DNA from: an uncultured Solobacterium sp.
GTDB taxonomy: Bacteria > Bacillota_I > Bacilli_A > Erysipelotrichales > Erysipelotrichaceae
NCBI GenBank assembly: GCA_938041275.1
Contig: CALISH010000020.1
Location: forward strand, 1 to 27,543
Reading direction: 5' to 3'
Length of the DNA stretch: 27,543 nucleotides
Positions 7,682-16,439 of the stretch are shown one piece after another. How positions within the stretch are numbered: the stretch's first letter is position 1; every line of letters begins with the position of its first letter. The translations under genes were made by a program, and so were the position numbers. Below the pieces are notes generated by a model, which worked only from the letters and a program-made list of their open reading frames with translations, was not told the DNA's origin and did no database searches.

Positions 7682-10000
7682 TTGTTTTTCCTCTTTTCTT
7701 TCTATATGTTTTTCTCTTTGAATATGTTTTTCTTCCATATCTTCATCAATCTTAAATAGATTTAATCTTAAAGCATTCATGCATACTGTAACACTTGATA
7801 GAGCCATCGCAGCTGCGCCAAACATTGGATTCATTGATAAGCCAAATAAACCAGCTGCTAATGGAATACAAATCAAGTTATAGAAGAATGCCCAGAATAG
7901 ATTCTCTTTAACATTACGTAATGTTGCACGACTGAGTCTGACTGCTCTTACGACATCTGTTAATGTTGAGTTAGACAATACAATATCTGCGGAATCAATC
8001 GCAACATCTGTACCTGCACCGATTGCGATACCGATATCTGCTTTTGTAAGTGCTGGCGCATCATTGATGCCATCACCAACCATCGCAACTTTTCCTTGTT
8101 TTTGAAGTTCAGAGATAACTGCTTCTTTTCCATCTGGTTTTACACCAGCCACAACGCGGTCAACACCAGCAACCTTCGCAATTGCACTAGCAGTACGCTC
8201 ATTATCACCCGTTAACATAACCACCTGCATACCCAACTTCTTTAGCTTTGTGATTGCGTTGTAAGAATCTTCCTTGATTGTATCTGCAGCGCTAATCATA
8301 CCAATGAGTTTTCCATCTTGCGCAAAGAATAATGGTGTCTTACCTTCACTTGCGTATCCATCTGCTTTTGCTTGAATATCAGATGAGATATCTGCGATTG
8401 TACGAATATAACTCATCGAACCTGCTTGTATCAAATGATTATTGAGTGTCGCTTCAATACCGCTACCGACGACATTCTTAAACTGTTCTGTTGGTAATAC
8501 TTGAATATTTTCTTGTTGTGCTTTTTCAACGATTGCTTTCGCAAATGGATGTTCTGATTTCTGCTCTACAGAATATGCAATCTGAAGTAAATTATTTTCA
8601 CTCATATCTCCAATTGGATAGATATCTTTTACTGTTGGTTGTCCTGTTGTAATGGTTCCTGTCTTATCTAATGCAATGATATTCATCTTACCCATTTCTT
8701 CCAATGCTTCAGAAGTCTTAAATAAGATACCATGTTGGAAGCCCAAACCATTTCCAACCATAATCGCCACTGGCGTTGCAAGTCCTAATGCACATGGGCA
8801 AGAAATAACTAATACAGAGATTGCACGTTCTAGTGCATATACAAAGCTAGTTCCTGCAAGTAACCAACCAATCATCACAATAATGGAAATGACAATAACC
8901 GTAGGCACAAATACTGCTGAAATCTGATCGGCTATCTTAGCGATAGGAGCCTTTGTGGCAGCCGCATCACTAACCATCTGAATAATTTTAGAAAGCGTAG
9001 TATCTTTACCTACATGCGTAGCCTTCGCCTGTAAATATCCAGAAATATTTAAGGTACCTGCACTAACAGTGTCATTGACGCTCTTATCCACCGGTACTGA
9101 CTCACCTGTCAAAGCAGATTCATTGATAGAACTATCACCTGAGATAATCACACCATCTACCGGAATACTTTCGCCAGGCTTTACAACGAAGATATCATCT
9201 AATTTCACTTCATCGATATTGATGATTGTCTCAACACCATCACGAATGATAGTTGCCTTCTTTGGTGCTAACTTCATCAAGCTCTTCAACGCATCTGTTG
9301 TCTTACCCTTGGATTTTGCTTCTAACATCTTACCAATTGTAATGAATACCAGTATCATTGCGGCAGATTCAAAATACAACTGACTATGATACAGTGGCAT
9401 TAATTCCATGTTCGCTACACCATCTGTAATCTGCACTGTCATCACATACAATACATAGACTGACCACATAAAGGATACAGAAGAACCCAATGCGACTAAT
9501 GTATCCATATTTGGAGAACCATGCATGAATGACTTAAATCCACTGATAAAGAACTTCTTATTAATTACCATCACAATCAATGTTAAAAACATCTGTGTTA
9601 ATCCTAAACCAATATGATTGTGATTCAAGAAGGATGGTAGTGGTAAGCCTAACATACCATGGCCCATCGTAATATACATCAGTACCACTAAGAAACCCAG
9701 TGAGTACCATAGACGCTTCTTTAACTTTGGAGTCTCATGGTCCTCTAAAGCTTCCTCTTCAGCAGAAATACTATTCGTATCTGCCTTTTCAGTATTTGTT
9801 TCTGACTGTAACTTTGCACTATAACCTGCATCCTGGACCGCCTTCATAATCGCTTTTGGATCTGCGCTACCTTCAACACCCATTGAATTTGTTAGTAGGC
9901 TAACTGCACGGGACTGCATACCATCCACCTTGGATACTGCTTTTTCAACTCTTGCTTGGCAAGCCGCACAAGTCATGCCTTCTACAATATATTTTTCCAT
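7472..10000 (-). CDS. copA: CopA-type Cu(I)-exporting P1B ATPase with C-terminal CopZ-like domain
   Basis: This integral membrane pump exports Cu(I) from the cytoplasm. Its 842 residues are in order: an N-terminal heavy-metal-associated domain with GMTCAAC (Cys11, Cys14); the transmembrane region and actuator domain (SALTGESVPVDK); the CPC metal site of P1B-1 pumps (Cys401-Pro-Cys403); the phosphorylated aspartate in DKTGT (Asp445); the hinge GDGIND; the last helices; a charged linker with an EKHIxR tandem repeat; and a second metal-binding domain with GMMCGHC (Cys785, Cys788) ending the protein. A C-terminal HMA domain is unusual for CopA. Its length and sequence match free CopZ, and it has its own internal ribosome binding site (see 7472-7681). 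The gene follows csoR by 16 bases, with GAGG shortly before the ATG. It is regulated by the CsoR operator at 10339-10357. Confidence 0.96.
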   Translation of the reverse strand: MEKYIVEGMTCAACQARVEKAVSKVDGMQSRAVSLLTNSMGVEGSADPKAIMKAVQDAGYSAKLQSETNTEKADTNSISAEEEALEDHETPKLKKRLWYSLGFLVVLMYITMGHGMLGLPLPSFLNHNHIGLGLTQMFLTLIVMVINKKFFISGFKSFMHGSPNMDTLVALGSSVSFMWSVYVLYVMTVQITDGVANMELMPLYHSQLYFESAAMILVFITIGKMLEAKSKGKTTDALKSLMKLAPKKATIIRDGVETIINIDEVKLDDIFVVKPGESIPVDGVIISGDSSINESALTGESVPVDKSVNDTVSAGTLNISGYLQAKATHVGKDTTLSKIIQMVSDAAATKAPIAKIADQISAVFVPTVIVISIIVMIGWLLAGTSFVYALERAISVLVISCPCALGLATPVAIMVGNGLGFQHGILFKTSEALEEMGKMNIIALDKTGTITTGQPTVKDIYPIGDMSENNLLQIAYSVEQKSEHPFAKAIVEKAQQENIQVLPTEQFKNVVGSGIEATLNNHLIQAGSMSYIRTIADISSDIQAKADGYASEGKTPLFFAQDGKLIGMISAADTIKEDSYNAITKLKKLGMQVVMLTGDNERTASAIAKVAGVDRVVAGVKPDGKEAVISELQKQGKVAMVGDGINDAPALTKADIGIAIGAGTDVAIDSADIVLSNSTLTDVVRAVRLSRATLRNVKENLFWAFFYNLICIPLAAGLFGLSMNPMFGAAAMALSSVTVCMNALRLNLFKIDEDMEEKHIQREKHIERKEEKQMEKKIKIEGMMCGHCEKAVKSALEKIDGVTSAEVSHVTKQAVVTLNKEVPNEELRKAVEAEDYTVTGIE
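7697..7732 (-). repeat. 18-bp imperfect tandem repeat in the copA linker
   Basis: Two adjacent 18-base units (7697-7714 and 7715-7732) differ at two positions and encode EKHIQR and EKHIER. They form the charged hinge between the last membrane helix of CopA and its C-terminal CopZ-like domain. Confidence 0.85.
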
Positions 10001-10016
10001 AAAACCTCATTTCTAA

Positions 10017-10310
10017 TCACTTCATTAACTTCTGAAGTACTGTTACGAGTTCATCAATCGACTCATCATTTCCTTGTCGTATATCAGTCGCAACACAACC
10101 ACGAATGTGACATGCCAATAATTCTTTATTAAAACTATTTAGTGCACTTGTGACAGCGGATACCTGAACTAAGATCTCTGGACAATATAAATCATCCTCC
10201 ACCATCTTCTGTATTCCACGTACCTGACCTTCAATACGCTTTAATCTAGTAACAAGCTTCTTTTGCTCATCTGCAGTTCTTTTTTTGTGTTTTACTTCAC
10301 ATTGATGCAT
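10017..10310 (-). CDS. csoR: CsoR copper-sensing transcriptional repressor
   Basis: CsoR represses copper-efflux genes and releases DNA when it binds Cu(I). The 97-residue protein has the DUF156 fold signature (RLKRIEGQVRGIQKMVEDD). It carries the Cu(I) ligand set Cys43, His68 and Cys72, with exactly the Cys-x24-His-x3-Cys spacing of M. tuberculosis CsoR (C36, H61, C65). Extra N-terminal residues include Cys4 and His8. The ATG is preceded by GGAGG. It is the first gene of the csoR-copA operon and sits directly behind a promoter that contains its own palindromic operator, so autoregulation is expected. Confidence 0.96.
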   Translation of the reverse strand: MHQCEVKHKKRTADEQKKLVTRLKRIEGQVRGIQKMVEDDLYCPEILVQVSAVTSALNSFNKELLACHIRGCVATDIRQGNDESIDELVTVLQKLMK

Positions 10311-10334
10311 CTCAAACCTCCGTTTTACACATTT

Positions 10335-10363
10335 GTTATATACCCCTATAGGGTATAAGTCAA
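10335..10363 (-). promoter_or_regulatory. csoR-copA promoter with CsoR operator in the spacer
   Basis: On the minus strand the -35 TTGACT (10358-10363) and -10 TATAAC (10335-10340) are 17 bases apart. The spacer holds a CsoR-type palindrome TATACCC-N5-GGGTATA (10339-10357), which overlaps the upstream edge of the -10. Binding there would block RNA polymerase directly, and Cu(I) would relieve it. Confidence 0.88.
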
Positions 10364-10378
10364 GAGGAATACATCATG

Positions 10379-10404
10379 AAAAAAACAGGGTATTTGATAC
10401 CCTG
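10379..10404 (-). terminator. intrinsic terminator of the rhamnoside operon
   Basis: On the minus strand the 8-bp stem CAGGGTAT/ATACCCTG has a 3-base loop and is followed by seven Ts, 20 bases past the esterase stop. It separates the sugar operon from csoR. Confidence 0.88.
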
Positions 10405-10424
10405 CAGAAAATATTTCTATTTTT

Positions 10425-11363
10425 TTATCGTAGTTCAACAACATCCAGCATCACTTCTGGATCTTCTTTAAAAGCTGTATCAATGAGGTGATGAATTACT
10501 TTCAAGTCTTTCTGTGCTTCTGGAATAATTGGAATCATGACCCATGTATGCACAACATTATTTCGTAGAAATAGACTGACTGGCACATGATCATTCTTTA
10601 GTTTCTGATACATCAAGATACTATCATCAAATAAAGTCTCTGTTCTTGAAGCGAATAAATAGATTGGCGTACAGCCACTAAAGTCACCATAGAGTGGAGC
10701 CGCGAATGGATTTTTTACATCTTCCTCTTTATCCGAACAAATATAGACTGCTTTTACCTCATCCGAAAGATTCGTAACCATACCTTCTGTATTTTGATTT
10801 GTAATGTAGCTACCTAACTCTTTGTTATATTGTACACATGGTGAAAACGCAAAACTAGCTTTTGGATAATCATATCCTCTTTCTTTGATCTTCAACAAGG
10901 TCACAAGCACAAGATTCGCACCTGCACTTTCACCCAAAAGAATCACATTCTTCGCACCATATTTCTGTATCACTTCTGCGTATACATCGATACAATCATT
11001 TACACCTGCCAGAAACGGATGCTCAGGTGCCAAGCGATAATCAATCGATATGAAATTATATCCAAACTTATCCACCACATGATACGTAAACATTGTTCTA
11101 CTATCAGAAGAACCTGTCACAAATCCACCACCGTGAATATATAGGATGATCTTATCCTGCGGATTTTCCGGTTTAGAGATTTGATGTACAGTGACGCCTG
11201 CTATTGTTGTTACTTCATCTACTACATTCTTCGGTTTACGAATAAATCGAAGCTGTCGGATTTCTTCTTTGCGAATCTCTACGTAGTCTTTTGAATCCAT
11301 ACTGCGAAAATAACGTTTCTTCTTTAGACCATTCTTCAAAATTAGATTATTTATAAAGCTCAT
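10425..11363 (-). CDS. alpha/beta hydrolase, hormone-sensitive-lipase type esterase
   Basis: This 312-residue cytoplasmic carboxylesterase (no signal peptide) belongs to the HSL family. The oxyanion-hole motif HGGG is at 77-80 and the nucleophile Ser146 is in GESAG. The acid is probably Asp246 (LFDDS) and the base His272 (VVHTW). In this operon it may remove acyl groups, such as acetyl or hydroxycinnamoyl esters, from imported plant glycosides before GH3 and GH78 act; this is inference from context. The start codon overlaps, as ATGA, the TGA that would end the GH78 frame if an upstream TAG were absent. This shows former translational coupling. Its own ribosome binding site is weak (AGGGAAA, about 10 bases away), so the TAG may also reduce its translation. 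Confidence 0.9.
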   Translation of the reverse strand: MSFINNLILKNGLKKKRYFRSMDSKDYVEIRKEEIRQLRFIRKPKNVVDEVTTIAGVTVHQISKPENPQDKIILYIHGGGFVTGSSDSRTMFTYHVVDKFGYNFISIDYRLAPEHPFLAGVNDCIDVYAEVIQKYGAKNVILLGESAGANLVLVTLLKIKERGYDYPKASFAFSPCVQYNKELGSYITNQNTEGMVTNLSDEVKAVYICSDKEEDVKNPFAAPLYGDFSGCTPIYLFASRTETLFDDSILMYQKLKNDHVPVSLFLRNNVVHTWVMIPIIPEAQKDLKVIHHLIDTAFKEDPEVMLDVVELR

Positions 11364-11494
11364 GATTTTAAATTTCCCTGAAACTGATATGTACCTGCGG
11401 TTAGATTCATTTCTTCTTTTCCTGCAAGTTTTACAGTAGCGCTTGTATTTGGCGGGATGACGATTGTATATACAACCTCTCCATTTGAGACATT
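11360..11494 (-). pseudogene. severed C-terminal tail of the GH78 rhamnosidase
   Basis: After the TAG at 11495-11497 the GH78 frame stays open for 44 codons to a TGA at 11360-11362. The encoded tail reads like the normal end of a GH78 protein: a GEVVYTIVIPPNTSATVKL strand pair followed by TAGTYQFQG. It would complete the C-terminal beta-sandwich. It has no start of its own and is translated only if the TAG is read through. Confidence 0.8.
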
Positions 11495-13963
11495 CTATGA
11501 GGAGGAAACACTTCCATACACACTATCATATTTCATGCTTGCATGTGTAAAGTGACCCCCAACTTCAGGAGCGATAAGAAAATGATTTTTACCATCTACA
11601 GAAATTCCACACATTCTATCGAAAACCCACTCACAAACTGCACCTTTTGAGTAATGATTCAGTGAGGCGATACCCCCACCTGTCCCATTATCTGAGTTAG
11701 GTCCTGCCCAGTCTTCCCAGATTGTTGTAGCATTTGCCTTAGGCATGCATAACCATCCAGGATTCTCTTCATTTTCCAATAGTTTATATGCATACTTACT
11801 ATCGATATCACTTAATACATACAAGATAAATGGAGTAGACAAGAACCCTGTTCCTACACGCCACTTATAATCTTCTAGCGCCTGAATCAAGCGTTTTCTT
11901 GCGAATTCTGTATCCTTTTCATCCAACAGATTCATGTAGAGTGGTCTTACAAGTTGTGCCTGTCGGTTTGTATCGAGTGTGTAGTTTGGTTGTTTTCTCA
12001 GTTTTTGATATGTTGCCTTTGCGCCATCACGATACTCTTTATATAGTGCAATATCCTCTGTCTTTCCTAATGCTTGTGCAATTTCCACCATCATCGACAT
12101 GACATAAGATAAATACGCAGTAGACTCTTCTGGTTTTGTAGATATAAAGTCCTTAAAGCTTGTTACATATACATCAGATGGCTCTGCCCATTCCCCATAG
12201 TGTTGACCAGTATTATAGAGATACTTTTGATCAACTTTAAGTAATCCTGTTTTCTGCGATCTTAAAAATTCTGATTTTCCCGTACGCTTTATCATATACT
12301 TAGCATAACGTTTCATATTGTCATAGTAGCGTGAAATAATACCCTGATCTCCATACTTCTTCCATAAGCGATAAGGAATCATAATTCCTGCATCAGACCA
12401 ACCTACTGAGCCATTCATACCACGCATATAGAAGTCTGTTCCACCTTCTGGCGCAATCTGTGGGAAATTACCATCTTTATCTTGGCTTTGCCAATCACAT
12501 AAATCTGTTTCATACTTTAACGCAAATGGCGCAAAGTTAACCATGTAACTAGCTGTATTGATAAATATCTGGGCATCGCCAGACCAACCGTGTCTTTCTC
12601 TGGTTGGACAATCTGTTGGTAAATCCGCAGAATTATTCTTTAGTGACCATAATGTATTCTTTACGAATTGATTTAAAAGTGGATTAGAGCTTTCAAATTG
12701 AAAGGTTGTCTGAAAGTCTGAGTATACTGCGATAGCTTCAACCTCTAATGAATCTACGTCGATTTCTGTATCCACTTCGATATATTGATAGCCAAATATC
12801 GCAAATCTTGTCTTATATTCATTTAACCCGTCTTTACAGAAATATTCTACCTGCTGTAAAGGTGTTCTATATTCTTTCTTTACGCATTGAATATTCTTCT
12901 GTGTAAATTCTCCATCTTTGATGAGTTCCCCAAATCGCATGAAGATACGTTGACCTTCTTTCGCATTTACTTTAAAGGAAACGATACCTGCGATGTTTTG
13001 TCCAAAATCAAGCACATGCTTACCACTTGGTGTGATGATATGTTTTGGATTTGTTAGATGTTCATGTTCTGTTAAATCAAAGTTATTGGAAGCTGATGGA
13101 ACCACTGAATGCTTTGTCAGTTTTGGGGCTTGCCAGTGTGCATGATGGAAATCTTCTAATCTAGCATCATAGATTTCACCATCTTTATTATCCGCAAAGC
13201 GGATTGGACCATCATTTGTCCATGTAAAACTCTCATCTGTTGTGATGAGTTCTACAACATTATCATCATATGTAATCTCAAGTTGTGCTAAAAGTTTTGT
13301 CTCAGTACCATAATAATTCTTTAGTCCCCAAGCCCCAACAGAGCCACGATACCAACCATCTGCCAACATGAACGTCAGTGTATTTTCACCATTTGCAAGT
13401 TGATTTGTAATATCCACTGTCTGATATTGAACACGTTTGCGATAATCAGTAATACCTGGCGCTAGTACAAAACGTCCGATCTTTTGACCATTTAGATTTC
13501 CTTCATACACGCCACACGCACTCATATAGATACGTGCTTTGCGAATTGATTTGTTATCGATGACAAATGTTTTACGGAAACAGTCCACTGGATATCTGTG
13601 TTTTTTCTTAGGACTGTAATTCCCTGTAATCCACTTTGCTTTCCAATCTGCCTTTTCTAAAAGGCCCATCTCAAAGCTTGCTGAATCACTGACAGTAACA
13701 GAATCATTTTCATCCCAAATCATCACAGACCAAGTAACAACTGTGCGGCTCTTTAGTTCTTCTCCACCCCATGGAATTAAATGCATTTGGGATGAATTTA
13801 CTTTACCGCTATCCCACAAAACATGATTGTATTCATCTTTTGCGATAATTTGGTATGCATGTTGTTGGATACCACTATCTAAAGTCCAACTTAGACGAGG
13901 TTTTCTTATATCAATTCCTATAGGATTTGTTAGGTATTCTACATTTAAATTAACTGCTTGCAT
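11495..13963 (-). CDS. alpha-L-rhamnosidase, GH78, shortened by an in-frame TAG
   Basis: GH78 enzymes release terminal alpha-L-rhamnose from plant glycosides and pectin fragments with inversion. From the ATG at 13963 the product has 822 residues and no signal peptide, so it acts on imported substrate. It shows N-terminal beta-sandwich domains (ARIYMSACGVYEGNLNG, HVLDFGQNIAG) and an (alpha/alpha)6 catalytic domain. The DCPTRERHGWSGD motif holds Asp451, Glu456 and Asp463, and TTIWEDW holds Glu750. These match the four active-site acids of Bacillus GL1 RhaB (D567, E572, D579, E841). The start has AGGAGG 7 bases upstream, overlapping the GH3 stop; the longer start at 14002 is rejected. The frame stops at TAG after GSVSSS, where homologues usually have Trp, and 44 in-frame codons follow. 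Catalytic residues are intact, but folding of the last domain may suffer. Confidence 0.9.
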   Translation of the reverse strand: MQAVNLNVEYLTNPIGIDIRKPRLSWTLDSGIQQHAYQIIAKDEYNHVLWDSGKVNSSQMHLIPWGGEELKSRTVVTWSVMIWDENDSVTVSDSASFEMGLLEKADWKAKWITGNYSPKKKHRYPVDCFRKTFVIDNKSIRKARIYMSACGVYEGNLNGQKIGRFVLAPGITDYRKRVQYQTVDITNQLANGENTLTFMLADGWYRGSVGAWGLKNYYGTETKLLAQLEITYDDNVVELITTDESFTWTNDGPIRFADNKDGEIYDARLEDFHHAHWQAPKLTKHSVVPSASNNFDLTEHEHLTNPKHIITPSGKHVLDFGQNIAGIVSFKVNAKEGQRIFMRFGELIKDGEFTQKNIQCVKKEYRTPLQQVEYFCKDGLNEYKTRFAIFGYQYIEVDTEIDVDSLEVEAIAVYSDFQTTFQFESSNPLLNQFVKNTLWSLKNNSADLPTDCPTRERHGWSGDAQIFINTASYMVNFAPFALKYETDLCDWQSQDKDGNFPQIAPEGGTDFYMRGMNGSVGWSDAGIMIPYRLWKKYGDQGIISRYYDNMKRYAKYMIKRTGKSEFLRSQKTGLLKVDQKYLYNTGQHYGEWAEPSDVYVTSFKDFISTKPEESTAYLSYVMSMMVEIAQALGKTEDIALYKEYRDGAKATYQKLRKQPNYTLDTNRQAQLVRPLYMNLLDEKDTEFARKRLIQALEDYKWRVGTGFLSTPFILYVLSDIDSKYAYKLLENEENPGWLCMPKANATTIWEDWAGPNSDNGTGGGIASLNHYSKGAVCEWVFDRMCGISVDGKNHFLIAPEVGGHFTHASMKYDSVYGSVSSS

Positions 13964-13973
13964 GTTCAGCCTC

Positions 13974-16412
13974 CTAATGTACTTCTTTCTTGTTAAGAGC
14001 ATTTATCATACGAAGAATTCTTGTCACATTTACTTCGAGTTGTTTTCTCGTAAGCGAACCATTTTTTAATGCTTCTAAAACATTTTCATAGTCCTTCTTT
14101 GAACCAGGCATAAATAGGTCTCCACCAGCTTTGGCAACTTCACTTGCGATGGAGTTACGATATGCAGAGCGACTATCTGAGAATGCATCTACAATCCAGT
14201 CTGTCATGACAATCCCATCAAAGCCAAACTCTCTTCGCAAGATGTCTTCAATTAGTCCACGATGCTCCGCAGTGTGTATACCATTTAACAAGTTATAACT
14301 TGTCATAACTGCCTTTGGATTTGCTTTCTTAACGCAGATTTCAAAACCACGTAAATAGATTTCACGCATTGCTCTTTCGCTAACTTGGCTATTATTACAG
14401 TAGCGATTTGTCTCCGCATTATTTGCGGCATAATGCTTAATTGTCACACCACAACCAGGATGTTGTTGAACACCTTCTGTAATTGCGGCTGCCATCAAAC
14501 CTGATACTAGTGGATCTTCAGAGTAATATTCAAAATTTCTACCACATAAGATATTACGATGAATATTTAAAGCAGGAGCTAACCATAAATGAATACCCAT
14601 CATTTCCATCTCTGCACCAACAATATCACCAAATGCTTTTGCAAGTTCAACGTTAAAACTTTGTGCAACTGCAGTACCAATCGGTATCATTGTGGCCGCA
14701 TGTTCCTTTAGAACTGCATTCTTTGGAACCTTCTTTGAACCAGTCACAAGCCTTACAATAAACCGCATGACTGGCCCAACATATTCCAACATACTATCAG
14801 GACAGATACCAGTTCCAGAGGCATTATGTGCACCCGTTTCATCTTCGTAGTATTTCTTCGCAACACGAATACCCGCAGGACCATCTGCCATAATCAAGGA
14901 ACCAATCCCCTTATCTTTTAGTAGCGTTGTTGTTTCACCAGCTGCACCTGCAACCTGGCTAGACGCATTACCAATTGTCCCAAAGAACTTCACGTTTGGA
15001 TCAAAATTACCAATGCTTAAGTATGCAAGCTCCTCATCTGTCAGTTTCATAACAGTATCGTCAATGATATCTTCACGATTATATTGAATTGTTTCACTTT
15101 CAATATCGCTTGCATGCATGTTTAGGTGGACTACATCATTTGAAATTGAATCTACTTGCTTTTGCGATTTAATGTCTTCAAAATCAGGAGTCCCTAAACA
15201 ATTTTTAACTTGTGTAACGCATACTGTTTGATCAAGTGTTACAACAGCCGCTATCTTTGTATCTTGTGAACTATTACCAACACGAACAATGTAATCACCA
15301 GACTCCAAGATATATTGTTCAGCTTCCACATCATACGACGCAAAGTCAGCTAGTCTAAATGATAGATGTAATGTTGTCTCTTCATTTGGCTGTAATAACT
15401 TTGTCTTTGCATAGGCAACCAAATCTTGATATGGCTTATCCAGTTTCCCTGCAGGCATGGATACATACACCTGTACAACCTCCTTGCCTGCATAAGATCC
15501 AATATTTTTAACCTGTACATCTATAGAAATTGTATCTTTCTCTAGAGATACCGATTTTGTTTGAAGTTGGAAATCCGTATAGGATAATCCATATCCAAAC
15601 GGGAATAGTGATTGTTTTGAGAATGTATCGAAATAGCGATATCCAACATAAATACCCTCTTTATATCGATTGTCATTCCAATCCCCAAAACTTCCTTCAT
15701 AGCTATATTCAGACCACTCAGCCCATGTCGTAGCTAATTTACCGGAAGGGTTTTGTTTCCCTGTTAAAATATCCGCAAGAATCTGACCATTATCAACACC
15801 AAGTTGAGATAATACTAGAATATTTCCCACTTCTTTAACTGGTGTTAAGTCAATCACGCCCCCAACATTGAGAACCAACATAAAGCGGTCATACTTTTGA
15901 TTCAGTTCTAAAATATCGCGTATTTCGGAAGACGTTAACTTTACATCACCCGCAATAACTTGTCTATCACTACCTTCACCAGAAATACGACTTACGATGT
16001 AGATTGCTGTATCACCTTCAAATGTGAGTGGGTAATCATAGTCAGGCTCTGGCATATTCTTACCCATCGCATAGATAATAATGTTGACGCCTGCCTTCTT
16101 AGCTTCTGTACGGAGTTGTTTACCATATGCCTTCCTGGCTTTCTTTCTGAGCTGGTCATATGCATTCAACCATGCCTTTGTGGTAATGATGAATCCTGCT
16201 TTCTCTAAGCCTTGTTCAATTGTATAAGAAACCCTTGTATTTACTTCACCAGAGCCAGTACCACCCTTGATGGTATAACGAGCCCCCGAGCCAAATACTG
16301 CAAGTTTTCCAGGCTTAACTAGCGGAAACTTCCCATTCTTCTTTAGAAGTACAGTACATTCACCTGCATGTTCAAGAACATAATTTAGATGATTTGTTTC
16401 ATATTGTTTCAT
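13974..16412 (-). CDS. GH3 beta-glycosidase with permuted domain order
   Basis: This 812-residue enzyme, without signal peptide, hydrolyses beta-linked glucose, xylose or similar residues with retention. The usual GH3 order is reversed. The alpha/beta sandwich domain is first (about 20-270) and carries the acid/base candidate Glu146 in SGEGSDR. A fibronectin-III-like domain follows (about 300-380). The TIM barrel is last, with DGPAGIR, GRNFEYYSEDP, KHYAANNAETNR and the nucleophile Asp738 in VMTDW. Such permuted GH3 proteins are known from Ruminococcus and Butyrivibrio. The ATG at 16412 has GGAGG 5 bases upstream; a GTG at 16433 lacks one. It lies 27 bases after the transporter gene and directly before GH78, so the pair could strip glucose and rhamnose from rutinoside-like sugars. 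Confidence 0.92.
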   Translation of the reverse strand: MKQYETNHLNYVLEHAGECTVLLKKNGKFPLVKPGKLAVFGSGARYTIKGGTGSGEVNTRVSYTIEQGLEKAGFIITTKAWLNAYDQLRKKARKAYGKQLRTEAKKAGVNIIIYAMGKNMPEPDYDYPLTFEGDTAIYIVSRISGEGSDRQVIAGDVKLTSSEIRDILELNQKYDRFMLVLNVGGVIDLTPVKEVGNILVLSQLGVDNGQILADILTGKQNPSGKLATTWAEWSEYSYEGSFGDWNDNRYKEGIYVGYRYFDTFSKQSLFPFGYGLSYTDFQLQTKSVSLEKDTISIDVQVKNIGSYAGKEVVQVYVSMPAGKLDKPYQDLVAYAKTKLLQPNEETTLHLSFRLADFASYDVEAEQYILESGDYIVRVGNSSQDTKIAAVVTLDQTVCVTQVKNCLGTPDFEDIKSQKQVDSISNDVVHLNMHASDIESETIQYNREDIIDDTVMKLTDEELAYLSIGNFDPNVKFFGTIGNASSQVAGAAGETTTLLKDKGIGSLIMADGPAGIRVAKKYYEDETGAHNASGTGICPDSMLEYVGPVMRFIVRLVTGSKKVPKNAVLKEHAATMIPIGTAVAQSFNVELAKAFGDIVGAEMEMMGIHLWLAPALNIHRNILCGRNFEYYSEDPLVSGLMAAAITEGVQQHPGCGVTIKHYAANNAETNRYCNNSQVSERAMREIYLRGFEICVKKANPKAVMTSYNLLNGIHTAEHRGLIEDILRREFGFDGIVMTDWIVDAFSDSRSAYRNSIASEVAKAGGDLFMPGSKKDYENVLEALKNGSLTRKQLEVNVTRILRMINALNKKEVH

Positions 16413-16439
16413 AATTACCTCCACATCTTTCACTTACAT

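Noticed and set aside
7690..7735. Programmed -1 frameshift in copA as in E. coli
   Set aside because: The A-rich linker has no X XXY YYZ heptamer in the correct phase, and the CopZ-like domain is already in frame, so no shift is needed.
11495..11497. TAG recoded as an amino acid in this organism
   Set aside because: hypA and the GH3 gene end in TAG at natural protein ends, so a local nonsense change is simpler.
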